From: Microbacterium trichothecenolyticum
Lineage (GTDB): Bacteria; Actinomycetota; Actinomycetes; Actinomycetales; Microbacteriaceae
Assembly: GCF_000956465.1 (NCBI RefSeq)
Contig: NZ_JYJA01000030.1
Span: 62,001-126,000, forward strand
Direction of reading: 5' to 3'
DNA length: 64,000 nt
The position numbers and the translations under genes were made by a program. The notes beneath the pieces were generated by a model. The model searched no databases and had not been told where the DNA came from. It worked only from the letters and a program-made list of their open reading frames with translations. Below are positions 44,554 through 52,180 of the stretch, in pieces. The first letter of the stretch is position 1, and each line of letters opens with the position of its first letter.

Positions 44554-44784
44554 GTGCTCGCGAACCTCAACGGCTGGCATCTGCTGATCGTGCTGGCGGT
44601 GATCCTGCTCCTGTTCGGGGCGGCCCGTCTCCCTGCTTTGGCCAGGAGCGTCGGGCAATCGGCGCGGATCCTGAAGGGCGAGATGCGCCACGCCCCCAAG
44701 ACCGCAGGCGATGAAGCGGACTCCCCCGCGATCGCCGACGATGCGCCGGCGGCACGTACAGCGGACACCCGCTCATCGAGTTGA
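44554..44784 (+). CDS. tatA: Sec-independent translocase subunit TatA
   Basis: The 76-residue protein has the TatA plan: short N-terminus, one membrane helix (HLLIVLAVILLLFGAARLPALA), then an amphipathic helix (RSVGQSARILKGEMRHA) and an acidic flexible tail. FGAxxLPxLAR at the hinge is diagnostic. GTG 44554 has AAAGGAGA upstream. TatA oligomers form the transport channel for folded proteins. The gene is next to a Tat substrate gene, divergently arranged, and 10 bases from tatB. TatC is not in the window, so a TatC from elsewhere must be used. Confidence 0.88.
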   Translation: MLANLNGWHLLIVLAVILLLFGAARLPALARSVGQSARILKGEMRHAPKTAGDEADSPAIADDAPAARTADTRSSS

Positions 44785-44794
44785 GGCGCGCGCG

Positions 44795-45178
44795 GTGTTC
44801 TTCGGCCTCACCGTCGAAAAGGTTTTCTTGATCGGTGTGGTCGGGGCAGTCCTGCTCGGGCCCGAACGCTTACCGGAACTGTCGCGCAGGCTCGCCCACG
44901 GTGTGCGGGCGGCGAAGGCCGCACTGGCGCGCACGACCGCGCGCGTGCGCGACGAGATGGGGCCGGAGTTCGACGAGGTCGACTGGCAGAAGCTGGATCC
45001 TCGGCAGTACGACCCTCGCCGGATCGTCCGCGAGGCTCTGCTCGAGCCGGTCTCATCATTCCAGCCGCTGCCGCCCCCGCTGCCCGCGGCCGAGGACGCA
45101 GCCGCGGCCCTCGATGCGGTGCCCTCCGAGCCCGCCTCCGCGTCACGGGGCGCGCCTTCCGCGCCGTCGGCCGTCTGA
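44795..45178 (+). CDS. tatB: Sec-independent translocase subunit TatB
   Basis: From GTG 44795 the 127-residue product reads as TatB: an N-terminal membrane helix (VEKVFLIGVVGAVLLGPERLPELSR) with Gly-Pro-Glu-Arg-Leu-Pro hinge, then an extended amphipathic helix (GVRAAKAALARTTARVRDEM) and a Pro/Ala-rich tail. A longer in-frame reading from 44711 overlaps tatA and lacks a ribosome site, so the shorter start is chosen. TatB receives Tat signal peptides together with TatC. Pairing with tatA but without tatC is unusual in layout. Confidence 0.82.
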   Translation: MFFGLTVEKVFLIGVVGAVLLGPERLPELSRRLAHGVRAAKAALARTTARVRDEMGPEFDEVDWQKLDPRQYDPRRIVREALLEPVSSFQPLPPPLPAAEDAAAALDAVPSEPASASRGAPSAPSAV

Positions 45179-45253
45179 CCGTCGACCGCCCGACCGTCGG
45201 CCACCCGCCCGTCGATCGCCCGGGCGTCGGCCGCCCGACCGACGCCCCGACGA
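45179..45253. repeat. 15-base tandem repeat after tatB
   Basis: Four units close to CCGTCGGCCGCCCGA (45179-45193, 45194-45208, 45209-45223, 45224-45238) and a decayed fifth begin directly after the tatB stop. Fifteen bases equal five codons, so it may be a former coding repeat of an alanine/proline-rich tail. The bases from here to 45470 hold no gene I can support. Confidence 0.6.
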
Positions 45254-45472
45254 CCCTCCGGAGTCCGGAGCCGACCGCGCTGAGCGCCGCACCCGCCGGG
45301 GTGGCAGCATCCGCTCTGCTCACTCCGCTCGCCATCCCCCGGCGCGGTGCAGCCCGTTCCGGTCGGACGACACCCGAGTGACACCTGCGAGCCCGCGTGC
45401 TGCCCCACACGAGCCCTTGCCGCGCGACACGCGAGATGACATCCACCATCGCGTGCGGCGGCACATGGAACA

Positions 45473-45506
45473 CCGCTGCCGGGCCCCCTTCGGGACCCGG
45501 CAGCGG
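45473..45506 (-). terminator. Terminator of the 1572-residue hydrolase gene
   Basis: CCGCTGCCGGG (45473-45483) pairs with CCCGGCAGCGG (45496-45506), with extra inner pairing. It lies after the stop at 45563. Confidence 0.75.
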
Positions 45507-45562
45507 TGCGTCGGTTTTGCGGAGGCGGCGACGGATGACCGTCGCCGCCTCCGGACTGTGGA

Positions 45563-48500
45563 TCAGCCGCAGGACTTCGCCGTATACGGCGCCTTCACCG
45601 TGGTGGTGGAGCCGTCGGCTGCGGTGGCGGTCACCGACACCTCGCCGGCGGTCACCGACGCGGCGCGCACCGCGAAGGCGTTGCTGACCGCCTTGCCGGC
45701 CCCGACACCCGTGACCTGCTTGGTGCCGTAGTCGGATGCCAGCGCGAGCGTGACGGGTTCGTCGTGCTCGTTGGTCGCCTTCACGACCAGCTGGATCTTG
45801 CCCGCCACGCAGCGGGTGTCGACGGTCGCCGACACCTTCGGTCCGGGTGCGACGCCGTCGCCCACCGTCAGAGTCAGCGTCGTCGACGTGGTGCCGGCGG
45901 TGCTGACGTACGACGGCAGGATCAGCTGACCGCGGACCTCGTAGACGCCAGGCGTCTGCACGATCGACTCGTCGAAGTCCCACTCGACGCCGATCGCCCG
46001 GTTGTCACGTGAGCCGTCGTTGTACGACACCGCGACCCGCTCCGGCAGCCACGGCAGCTCGCCGACCTCGACGGTCTGCTCGAACTGCTGCGCTCCCTGG
46101 ATCGAGATGCCGCCCTGCGAGTTCTCCGGTCGCACGTACACCTGCGCCTGGGCGATGAGCCCGTACGCCGTGTTGGTGCCGAAGACCGTGAACGGCTCGA
46201 CGTTGGTCTCGGCGACCTGCTCCGCGGTGATCGGCTGCCAGGTGAAGGGCACCGAGCCACGCGCGCCGCTGGCGAAGACCACATCCAGCTCACCCGGCAG
46301 CTGCGGGATCTCACCCACGACCGTGCGGACCACGACGGGCGCATCCACAGACGCGACAGTCTCGCCGTTGACCCGCCAGCGCAGCACGCCGGTGCCCGCG
46401 CCGCCGGTCTGCACGCCCGTGATGCGGACGCGCAGCTGGCTCGCCTCGATCGCCTCGAACTCGAAGCGGTTGAAGGCGTCCAGCTTGAGACCCGCCGCGT
46501 AGGTGGAGCCGTTGGTGAGCGTCACCGGGGTCCAGTTTGTGCCGTCGTTGGAGGACTCGATGACGTACGTGTCGGCCCGCGGTGCCCGCGTTCCGCCGTT
46601 GTCGTCGTACCAGTAGAGCTCCGTGGAGCTGATCCGCACCGGCGACTGCCACGTGTACCGCAGCCAGGCGGCGTTGGCCGCCGAAGTGCCGTTGGCCGTC
46701 TGACCCCAGGTGCCCCAGCCGTTGCCCGCTCCGGGGTTCGAGCTGGCCGGCGTGGTCGCCTCGTTGACGCGGTTCTGGTTCTCCCAGGACGCCACCCCGC
46801 TCGAGGTGATCGTCGCGACCGCGCCGTACTCGGCCGACGTGGCCTTCTCGGTGAGGTTGAGCGACACCTCTCGCTGCGTCGTGAGCGCGCCGTCGCTCGC
46901 CTGGAGGCGGAACACGTACGCGCCGGCGACGGTGCCCGTCACCGTGGTGCGCAGTGCGTTCTGGTCCGAGAAGATGACGCCGGCACCGGCAGGGGCCGAC
47001 ACTGTCGACCAGCTGTATGTCAGCGTGCCCGACTCCGGGATGCCGTCGTCCGTCGCTGTCCCGACGAGCGTCGTCGAGAGGTTGCCGTCGCGGGAGCGGT
47101 CGGCGGTCGCGGTGACCACCGGTGCGTCGTTGACGACCGCCGGGACCTCGCGGCCCGAGTCGAAGACCTGGATCTCCGAGATCGCGGTGGAGAACGACGG
47201 GGTGTTCGTGAACGCGACGCGCACCTTGCTCGCGGTGACGGTCTCGAACAGCGCCTCGTTGAACTTCGGCCCCGGGATCTTCGGAGCCTTGAAGGCGTCG
47301 GGCACGGTGACCCACTCGCCCGCCCCGTTCTGCACCTGGATCGCGTAGCCCTGCGGCTCGTGGTAGCCCCCGGACTGACGGTCGCTGACGAACCACACCT
47401 TGACGTTGTCGAACGTCTTCGGCGCGCCGAAGTCGAGGTCGACGTAGCCGCCGGCCTCACCGGTGCCGTAGTTGCCCCAGTAGGGCTCGTTCGCGGTGAT
47501 GCCGTCGGTGACGGCGTTCAGCGACACCGGCCGCTCGGTCTCCTTGATGGCGCCCGGCGTGTAGTTCATCGACCCCGTCGAGAAGCCCGGCGTGTGGAAG
47601 TTGCGCCACGCGGCGGGACGCGCACCCTGCTGGGTCGCCGACGACGACAGCGTGGCTCCGGCGGCCAGGTTGGCCGCGTCCTCCTCGAGGTCGATGCCCG
47701 CGGTCTTGAGGTACGACACGACACGCTCGTCCTGGATCGGGGTGTCGACGGCCGTCGGCACGTCGGCACCGTCCTCGGCGACCACCTCCACATCCAGTCC
47801 GGCGTCCGCCTCGGCGATCTCGTTCGTCGCCGGGTCGTAGACGAACCGGCCGAGATCGTCGGCGGTCGCCTTGCGCTCGCCGTCGACGAACAGGCTGTAG
47901 CCGGCACCCAGGCCGTACTTCGAGCCGTCCTCATCCCAGACGATCGTCAGGTCCTTGCCGTGGTAGTTCAGGTTGTTCACCATGAAGTTCCCATAGCCGA
48001 GGTCGATCGGCCAGAGCTCGATCTTGTCGTCCGCGCGGGGACGGATGCCGCCCATGTCCTCCACGTAGATGTAGTTCATGTTGCCGAGCATCACGTGGTT
48101 CGGGTTGTTTCGGTTGTACGTCTTCGTGGCGGGGTTCCAGTTCGAGTAGTACTCGGACTGGTTGGCCACGCGGGCATCACCGTTGGGGTAGATGCTCCAC
48201 GCCATCCACTGCAGCAGGCGCTCGGCGTACTCCGGGGTGATGTACTTCTGCTCCGGGTCGTAGTCGCGCAGCGCCGCCCGCACCGCGCGGTACTGCACGG
48301 TGAAGTTGATGTTCGAGAAGTTGTTCGACCCGCCGATCCCAAACTTCGCCCGGTCGTACTGGTTGGCCGTGTAGAAGGGGAAGATCGGGAAGTTGTCGCC
48401 GTACCGGAGGAACCGGTAGCCGTCGACGTACTTCTCGGCGTCCTCCTTCGGAATGAGCCCCTCCGAGTAGATGTCGTAGAGGTTCGACTCCTTGGCCGGG

Positions 48501-50281
48501 ATCAGATCCCGCTCCGCGGCGCTCAGCGGGTTGGCCCCGCCGTTGGAGGATGCGGCCGCCTGGGCTCCGTGCGAGGTGCCCGCGAGGAACATCCGCATCT
48601 CTTCGCTCCACAGCCGGTCAAGGACCTCGCTCTGGATCCCGTCGGCGGCGGTGCGCATCTCGGCGACCTTCGCCGGATCCGCGCCTGCCTGCTCGTAGAG
48701 CTGTGCGGCCGCGTCGAAGGCGCCCCACACATACGCGGATTCCGGGCGCTCGATCGTGCGAGCCCCCGCCGCCGAGGCGTTCGTCTTCGGGTAGCCGAAG
48801 GTGATGGCGTCGGAGTCGTTGCCGGGCATGTAGTTGGTGTCGTACGCGATGAGCATGTCGTCGTTGCCGTCGTAGTGCTCGAGCTGACCGACGCCGTCGC
48901 CCTCGAAGTACGACGCGAACTTCTCCGCGATCGCCGGGCCGCCGCCGTAGACGTTGTACGCCTCGAGGCCCGCGGTGCCGATGTACTGGGAGTAGTGGTT
49001 GTTCCAGCTCGTGTGTCCGGGGCTGTCCAGGAACGCCGACGATCCCGACAGCTCTCCCACGTTGAGGATCTGGCCGTACGCGAGGTACGGGTTGCGGATC
49101 CACTTGGTGTCCTGCAGGTGCATCGGCTGCGTCAGCACGACCGCGTTCTGGTAGAGGTTCGAGCCCTCGACCGTCGTCGGGTACTGGTAGACGTAGCCCG
49201 ACTCGTTCGTGTCGAGCGCGTTGTAGCGCTCACCCCACCACCGGTAGACGATCGCCTTCTCGATCGCCGCGTCGGGCACATCGATGTAGGGGATGTCCTC
49301 GGCCCAGCGCTTGTTGAACTCGGTGACGCCCGTGCGGAACGCTTCCGCCGGGGCGAGACCGGCGTACGTCTGCAGCTGCTCCGCTCCGGCGGGCATGCCG
49401 TCGCTGGAGAGCGCTCCGACGACGGAGATCTCGACCGTGCCGCCGGCCGGAACCGTGATCTCGCGGTCGAGGTTCGAGCCTGACCGCGTGAAGCCGGGCG
49501 CCTTGAGCGCGATGTCGACCTGCGACCACGCCGTGTCGTTGAGGCCGTTGTTGGAACCGCTGGTGATGGTGCGCGTGCCGACGAGTTCGTCGCCTGCGTC
49601 ACCGGCACCGGTCGCCAGCGGCGATGCGGCGCGAACGGTGAAGGTCTGTGCGGCGCCGCCCGGGTTCTGGAACGCGATCGTGGTGACGGCGACGTTGTCG
49701 TACGTGATGAACTTCTTCATGTCGGCCACCACGCCCGTGGTGCCGATGTTGTACCGCGACTTCGCGTGGCTGGGCGCGTTGAATCGCTGGGCGCCCACCT
49801 CGGTGATGGTCTGCCCGGGCACGATGACCGAGTAGAAGGATCCGAGGTTGTTCGGTCCGCCGACGTAGGTCGAGCCCGCGAAGCCCATGACGCCCCACGT
49901 GCTGCCGCCGCGCAGGTACAGCGAGCGACCGCGGGTCTGGAGCACGGCGTTGTTCGCCGTGCCCGTCACTCCGAGGATGCGGTCGAGGTAGTAGTCGGTG
50001 CCTCCTGCGGCGAGATCCTTCTCGAAGATCGCGCCATGCATGCTCTCCGCCGTCCAGTCCACGCCGGGAACGAGCTTCTGCTCGACCTCCGCGAGGTTGG
50101 TGTACGTCGGGTCGCCGATGTCCATCGTGTCGGTCTGGCCGTCCGTGTAGACGCCGACATCGGATTCGTTGCCCGGCACAGGGGCTCCGAATGCGTTCGT
50201 CGGCACGAACGCGAGTGTGGCTGCCGTCAGCGCGCAGATCGTCGCTGCGGCAGCCGTTCTTCTCCTGGTTGTAGGCGACAT
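45563..50281 (-). CDS. Very large secreted (alpha/alpha)6-type glycoside hydrolase, candidate GH121
   Basis: The 1572-residue exoprotein has a signal peptide (to about 32), an N-terminal beta-sandwich region (about 35-330; YLDRILGVTGTANNAVLQTR), an (alpha/alpha)6-like catalytic region (about 330-800; RWWGERYNALDTNESGYVY, RPESAYVWGAFDAAAQLYE, RLWSEEMRMFLAG), then discoidin-like domains (about 870-1050 and about 1140-1290), a PKD/Ig-like domain between them (about 1055-1130), Big_4-like domains (about 1300-1480) and the C-terminal module (1490-1572, ending KSCG). Fold and long helical segments resemble GH63/GH15-type enzymes. With three GH127/GH146-type enzymes nearby, the GH121 beta-L-arabinobiosidase family is the leading guess, not proven. 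It is transcribed alone behind its own promoter. Confidence 0.8.
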   Translation of the reverse strand: MSPTTRRRTAAAATICALTAATLAFVPTNAFGAPVPGNESDVGVYTDGQTDTMDIGDPTYTNLAEVEQKLVPGVDWTAESMHGAIFEKDLAAGGTDYYLDRILGVTGTANNAVLQTRGRSLYLRGGSTWGVMGFAGSTYVGGPNNLGSFYSVIVPGQTITEVGAQRFNAPSHAKSRYNIGTTGVVADMKKFITYDNVAVTTIAFQNPGGAAQTFTVRAASPLATGAGDAGDELVGTRTITSGSNNGLNDTAWSQVDIALKAPGFTRSGSNLDREITVPAGGTVEISVVGALSSDGMPAGAEQLQTYAGLAPAEAFRTGVTEFNKRWAEDIPYIDVPDAAIEKAIVYRWWGERYNALDTNESGYVYQYPTTVEGSNLYQNAVVLTQPMHLQDTKWIRNPYLAYGQILNVGELSGSSAFLDSPGHTSWNNHYSQYIGTAGLEAYNVYGGGPAIAEKFASYFEGDGVGQLEHYDGNDDMLIAYDTNYMPGNDSDAITFGYPKTNASAAGARTIERPESAYVWGAFDAAAQLYEQAGADPAKVAEMRTAADGIQSEVLDRLWSEEMRMFLAGTSHGAQAAASSNGGANPLSAAERDLIPAKESNLYDIYSEGLIPKEDAEKYVDGYRFLRYGDNFPIFPFYTANQYDRAKFGIGGSNNFSNINFTVQYRAVRAALRDYDPEQKYITPEYAERLLQWMAWSIYPNGDARVANQSEYYSNWNPATKTYNRNNPNHVMLGNMNYIYVEDMGGIRPRADDKIELWPIDLGYGNFMVNNLNYHGKDLTIVWDEDGSKYGLGAGYSLFVDGERKATADDLGRFVYDPATNEIAEADAGLDVEVVAEDGADVPTAVDTPIQDERVVSYLKTAGIDLEEDAANLAAGATLSSSATQQGARPAAWRNFHTPGFSTGSMNYTPGAIKETERPVSLNAVTDGITANEPYWGNYGTGEAGGYVDLDFGAPKTFDNVKVWFVSDRQSGGYHEPQGYAIQVQNGAGEWVTVPDAFKAPKIPGPKFNEALFETVTASKVRVAFTNTPSFSTAISEIQVFDSGREVPAVVNDAPVVTATADRSRDGNLSTTLVGTATDDGIPESGTLTYSWSTVSAPAGAGVIFSDQNALRTTVTGTVAGAYVFRLQASDGALTTQREVSLNLTEKATSAEYGAVATITSSGVASWENQNRVNEATTPASSNPGAGNGWGTWGQTANGTSAANAAWLRYTWQSPVRISSTELYWYDDNGGTRAPRADTYVIESSNDGTNWTPVTLTNGSTYAAGLKLDAFNRFEFEAIEASQLRVRITGVQTGGAGTGVLRWRVNGETVASVDAPVVVRTVVGEIPQLPGELDVVFASGARGSVPFTWQPITAEQVAETNVEPFTVFGTNTAYGLIAQAQVYVRPENSQGGISIQGAQQFEQTVEVGELPWLPERVAVSYNDGSRDNRAIGVEWDFDESIVQTPGVYEVRGQLILPSYVSTAGTTSTTLTLTVGDGVAPGPKVSATVDTRCVAGKIQLVVKATNEHDEPVTLALASDYGTKQVTGVGAGKAVSNAFAVRAASVTAGEVSVTATAADGSTTTVKAPYTAKSCG

Positions 50282-50358
50282 CGCCCATCCTCTCCATCGG
50301 GGAACGGATGACTCGGCGACGCCGCGCGTGGACGGTCGGGGCGAACCGGGTCCGCGCC

Positions 50359-50421
50359 AGTAAAGCAGTGACGAAAGCCGGAGCGCAATGCTTTTCGGAG
50401 TTTTCGTGTTACCGGTATCTA
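50359..50421 (-). promoter_or_regulatory. Promoter and upstream operator-like site for the 1572-residue hydrolase
   Basis: TTGCGC (50383-50388) and TTTACT (50359-50364) on the minus strand are 18 bases apart. CTTTTCGGAGTTTTCG (50391-50406) lies upstream, and a weaker operator-like site GTGTTACCGGTATCTA (50406-50421, 11 of 16) lies farther upstream. Confidence 0.5.
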
Positions 50422-50530
50422 TTCACCCTGCTTCAAGGCGAAAAGCCTTGCGGCTCGTGGAGGGCTCGTCCGAGCGGCCAGGAGCTGCGCGAGCGGCCCC
50501 GGTGCCGGCCAGGACTGGCAAGCTGGACCC

Positions 50531-51379
50531 ATGCGCATCGCCCTCACCGGTTCGTCCGGCAAACTCGGCACCGTCGCCGCCCGCGAACTTCGCGCGGCCG
50601 GTCACGATGTCATCGGCATCGACGTCGTCGGCACCCGCGGCCCGGACTTCGTCCAGGTCGACCTCACCGACTACGGTCAGGTCGTCGACGCCCTCGCCGC
50701 TGTGAACGACCGGCACGACGGGTTCGACGCCGTCGTGCACCTCGGTGCGATCCCGGCCCCCGGCATCCGATCCGATGTCGCGACGTTCCACAACAACATG
50801 ACGGCGACGTTCAATGTGTTCTGGGCGGCCGTGAGGCTCGGCATCCGTCGCATCGTCTACGCGTCGAGCGAGACCGTGCTGGGGCTGCCGTTCGACGTGC
50901 CGCCGCCGTACATCCCGGTCGACGAGGAGTACCCGCCGCGGCCCGAGTCCGTGTACTCGCTCGTGAAGACGCTCGAGGAGCGCATGGCCGTCGAACTCGT
51001 GCGCTGGCACCCCGACCTGTCGATCACGGGCCTGCGGTTCTCGAACGTGATGGTGCCGGAGGACTACGAGGCGTTCCCGTCGTACGACGCCGACGCGCTG
51101 CAGCGCAAGTGGAACCTGTGGGGGTACATCGACGCGCGGGACGGCGCGCATGCTGTCGAGCGCGCGCTCGAGGTCGCTCCCCCGGGCTTCGAGACCTACA
51201 TCATCGCCGCCGCCGACACCGTGATGTCGCGCCCGAACGCGGAGCTCGTCGCCGAGGTGTTCCCCGGCGTGCCGCTGGCTCGCGAGTTCGGCGAGCACGA
51301 GACGCTGCTGTCGATCGACAAGGCCCGGCGCCTCTTGGGCTACGACCCGCAGCACTCCTGGCGCGACGAGGTGCGCTGA
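50531..51379 (+). CDS. NAD(P)-dependent epimerase/dehydratase (extended SDR)
   Basis: The 282-residue protein has the Rossmann motif GSSGKLG near residues 8-14, an acidic GIDVVGTR that suits NAD, HLGAIPAP, the strand SSET with the catalytic Ser, and YSLVK with catalytic Tyr/Lys near 158-162. The C-terminal half contains WNLWGYIDARDGAHAVE, as in epimerases and uronate dehydrogenase-like proteins. Substrate is not readable. It sits between two locus genes but on the opposite strand and without an operator-like site, so membership in the sugar pathway is uncertain. No signal peptide. Confidence 0.85.
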   Translation: MRIALTGSSGKLGTVAARELRAAGHDVIGIDVVGTRGPDFVQVDLTDYGQVVDALAAVNDRHDGFDAVVHLGAIPAPGIRSDVATFHNNMTATFNVFWAAVRLGIRRIVYASSETVLGLPFDVPPPYIPVDEEYPPRPESVYSLVKTLEERMAVELVRWHPDLSITGLRFSNVMVPEDYEAFPSYDADALQRKWNLWGYIDARDGAHAVERALEVAPPGFETYIIAAADTVMSRPNAELVAEVFPGVPLAREFGEHETLLSIDKARRLLGYDPQHSWRDEVR

Positions 51380-51444
51380 GCAGGGCGACGCGCACCATGG
51401 CGACGTAAGCTCGACGCGGACCCCGGTACGCGAGGAGGTCGCCG

Positions 51445-52077
51445 ATGTCCGAAGACCCACGCCTCGCCGCCGCGCGCTATCGCGCCGAGCACGACGACGG
51501 CGAGCGCCACGACGACGCTGAGCGGGCGGATGCTGCCTCGCCGCCATCGCGGGCAGCTCAGGCGTACTCGGCGGCCGATCGCGCGGCGGTCGTCGAGATG
51601 GCGATCCAGCAGGCGATCCGCAGGGGCGAATTCGACGACCTGCCCGGCGCGGGCAAGCCGATCCCGGGCCTCGGCGAGACGCACGATCCGGACTGGTGGA
51701 TCCGCCGCAAGATCGAGACCGAGCAGCTCACCGGCCTAGGCCCGCCGGCGCTCACGCTGCGCGTCGAGAACGCCGAGCTCGACGCGAGGCTCGACGAGCT
51801 CTCGCGCGAGGCCGACGTGCGCGAGGCACTCGAGGACTTCAACCGGCGAGTCATCGAAGCGCGGCGGCAGTTGCTCGGCGGGCCGCCGGTCGTGACGCCG
51901 ACCCGCGACGTCGACGCCGAGATCGTCGCATGGCGCGCCCGCCGCGCGGCACCCGCCGCCGTAGCGCAGACGGATGTCGCGCCCCCGCGCCGCCACCCCT
52001 GGTGGCGGCGCCCCCGCCGCGCTGGATCGGAGGAGATCACGACGGACGAGGACGAGCCTCGCGAGACGGTCCTCTGA
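51445..52077 (+). CDS. DUF1992 (DnaJ-C28 conserved domain) protein
   Basis: The 210-residue protein contains the DUF1992 core: AIQQAIRRGEFDDLPGAGKPIPGL, then DPDWWIRRKIETEQL and a long helical stretch ending in EDFNRRVIEARRQLLGG. The N-terminal 45 residues and the C-terminal 35 are charged or Pro/Arg-rich and likely disordered. No J-domain is present. Function is unknown for bacterial members. GAGGAGG precedes ATG 51445. It follows the SDR by 65 bases and may share its transcript. Confidence 0.88.
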   Translation: MSEDPRLAAARYRAEHDDGERHDDAERADAASPPSRAAQAYSAADRAAVVEMAIQQAIRRGEFDDLPGAGKPIPGLGETHDPDWWIRRKIETEQLTGLGPPALTLRVENAELDARLDELSREADVREALEDFNRRVIEARRQLLGGPPVVTPTRDVDAEIVAWRARRAAPAAVAQTDVAPPRRHPWWRRPRRAGSEEITTDEDEPRETVL

Positions 52078-52105
52078 TGGGCGGATCCCCTCTCGAACAC
52101 CGGAC

Positions 52106-52146
52106 GTGGCGTCCCAGACCCGGATCCTCCGAGTCTGGGACGCCAC
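52106..52146. terminator. Bidirectional terminator between convergent genes
   Basis: GTGGCGTCCCAGAC (52106-52119) pairs perfectly with GTCTGGGACGCCAC (52133-52146), between stops at 52077 and 52181. Confidence 0.85.
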
Positions 52147-52180
52147 ACCCTTCACGAGCTCACGCGCTCAGCGCGAGCCC

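Noticed and set aside
44711..44794. Longer tatB start overlapping tatA
   Set aside because: The extra residues are Arg/Thr-rich, have no ribosome site and would put a charged extension before the TatB membrane helix.
45179..45253. CRISPR-like array
   Set aside because: The units are contiguous 15-base repeats without spacers, and no cas genes are near.
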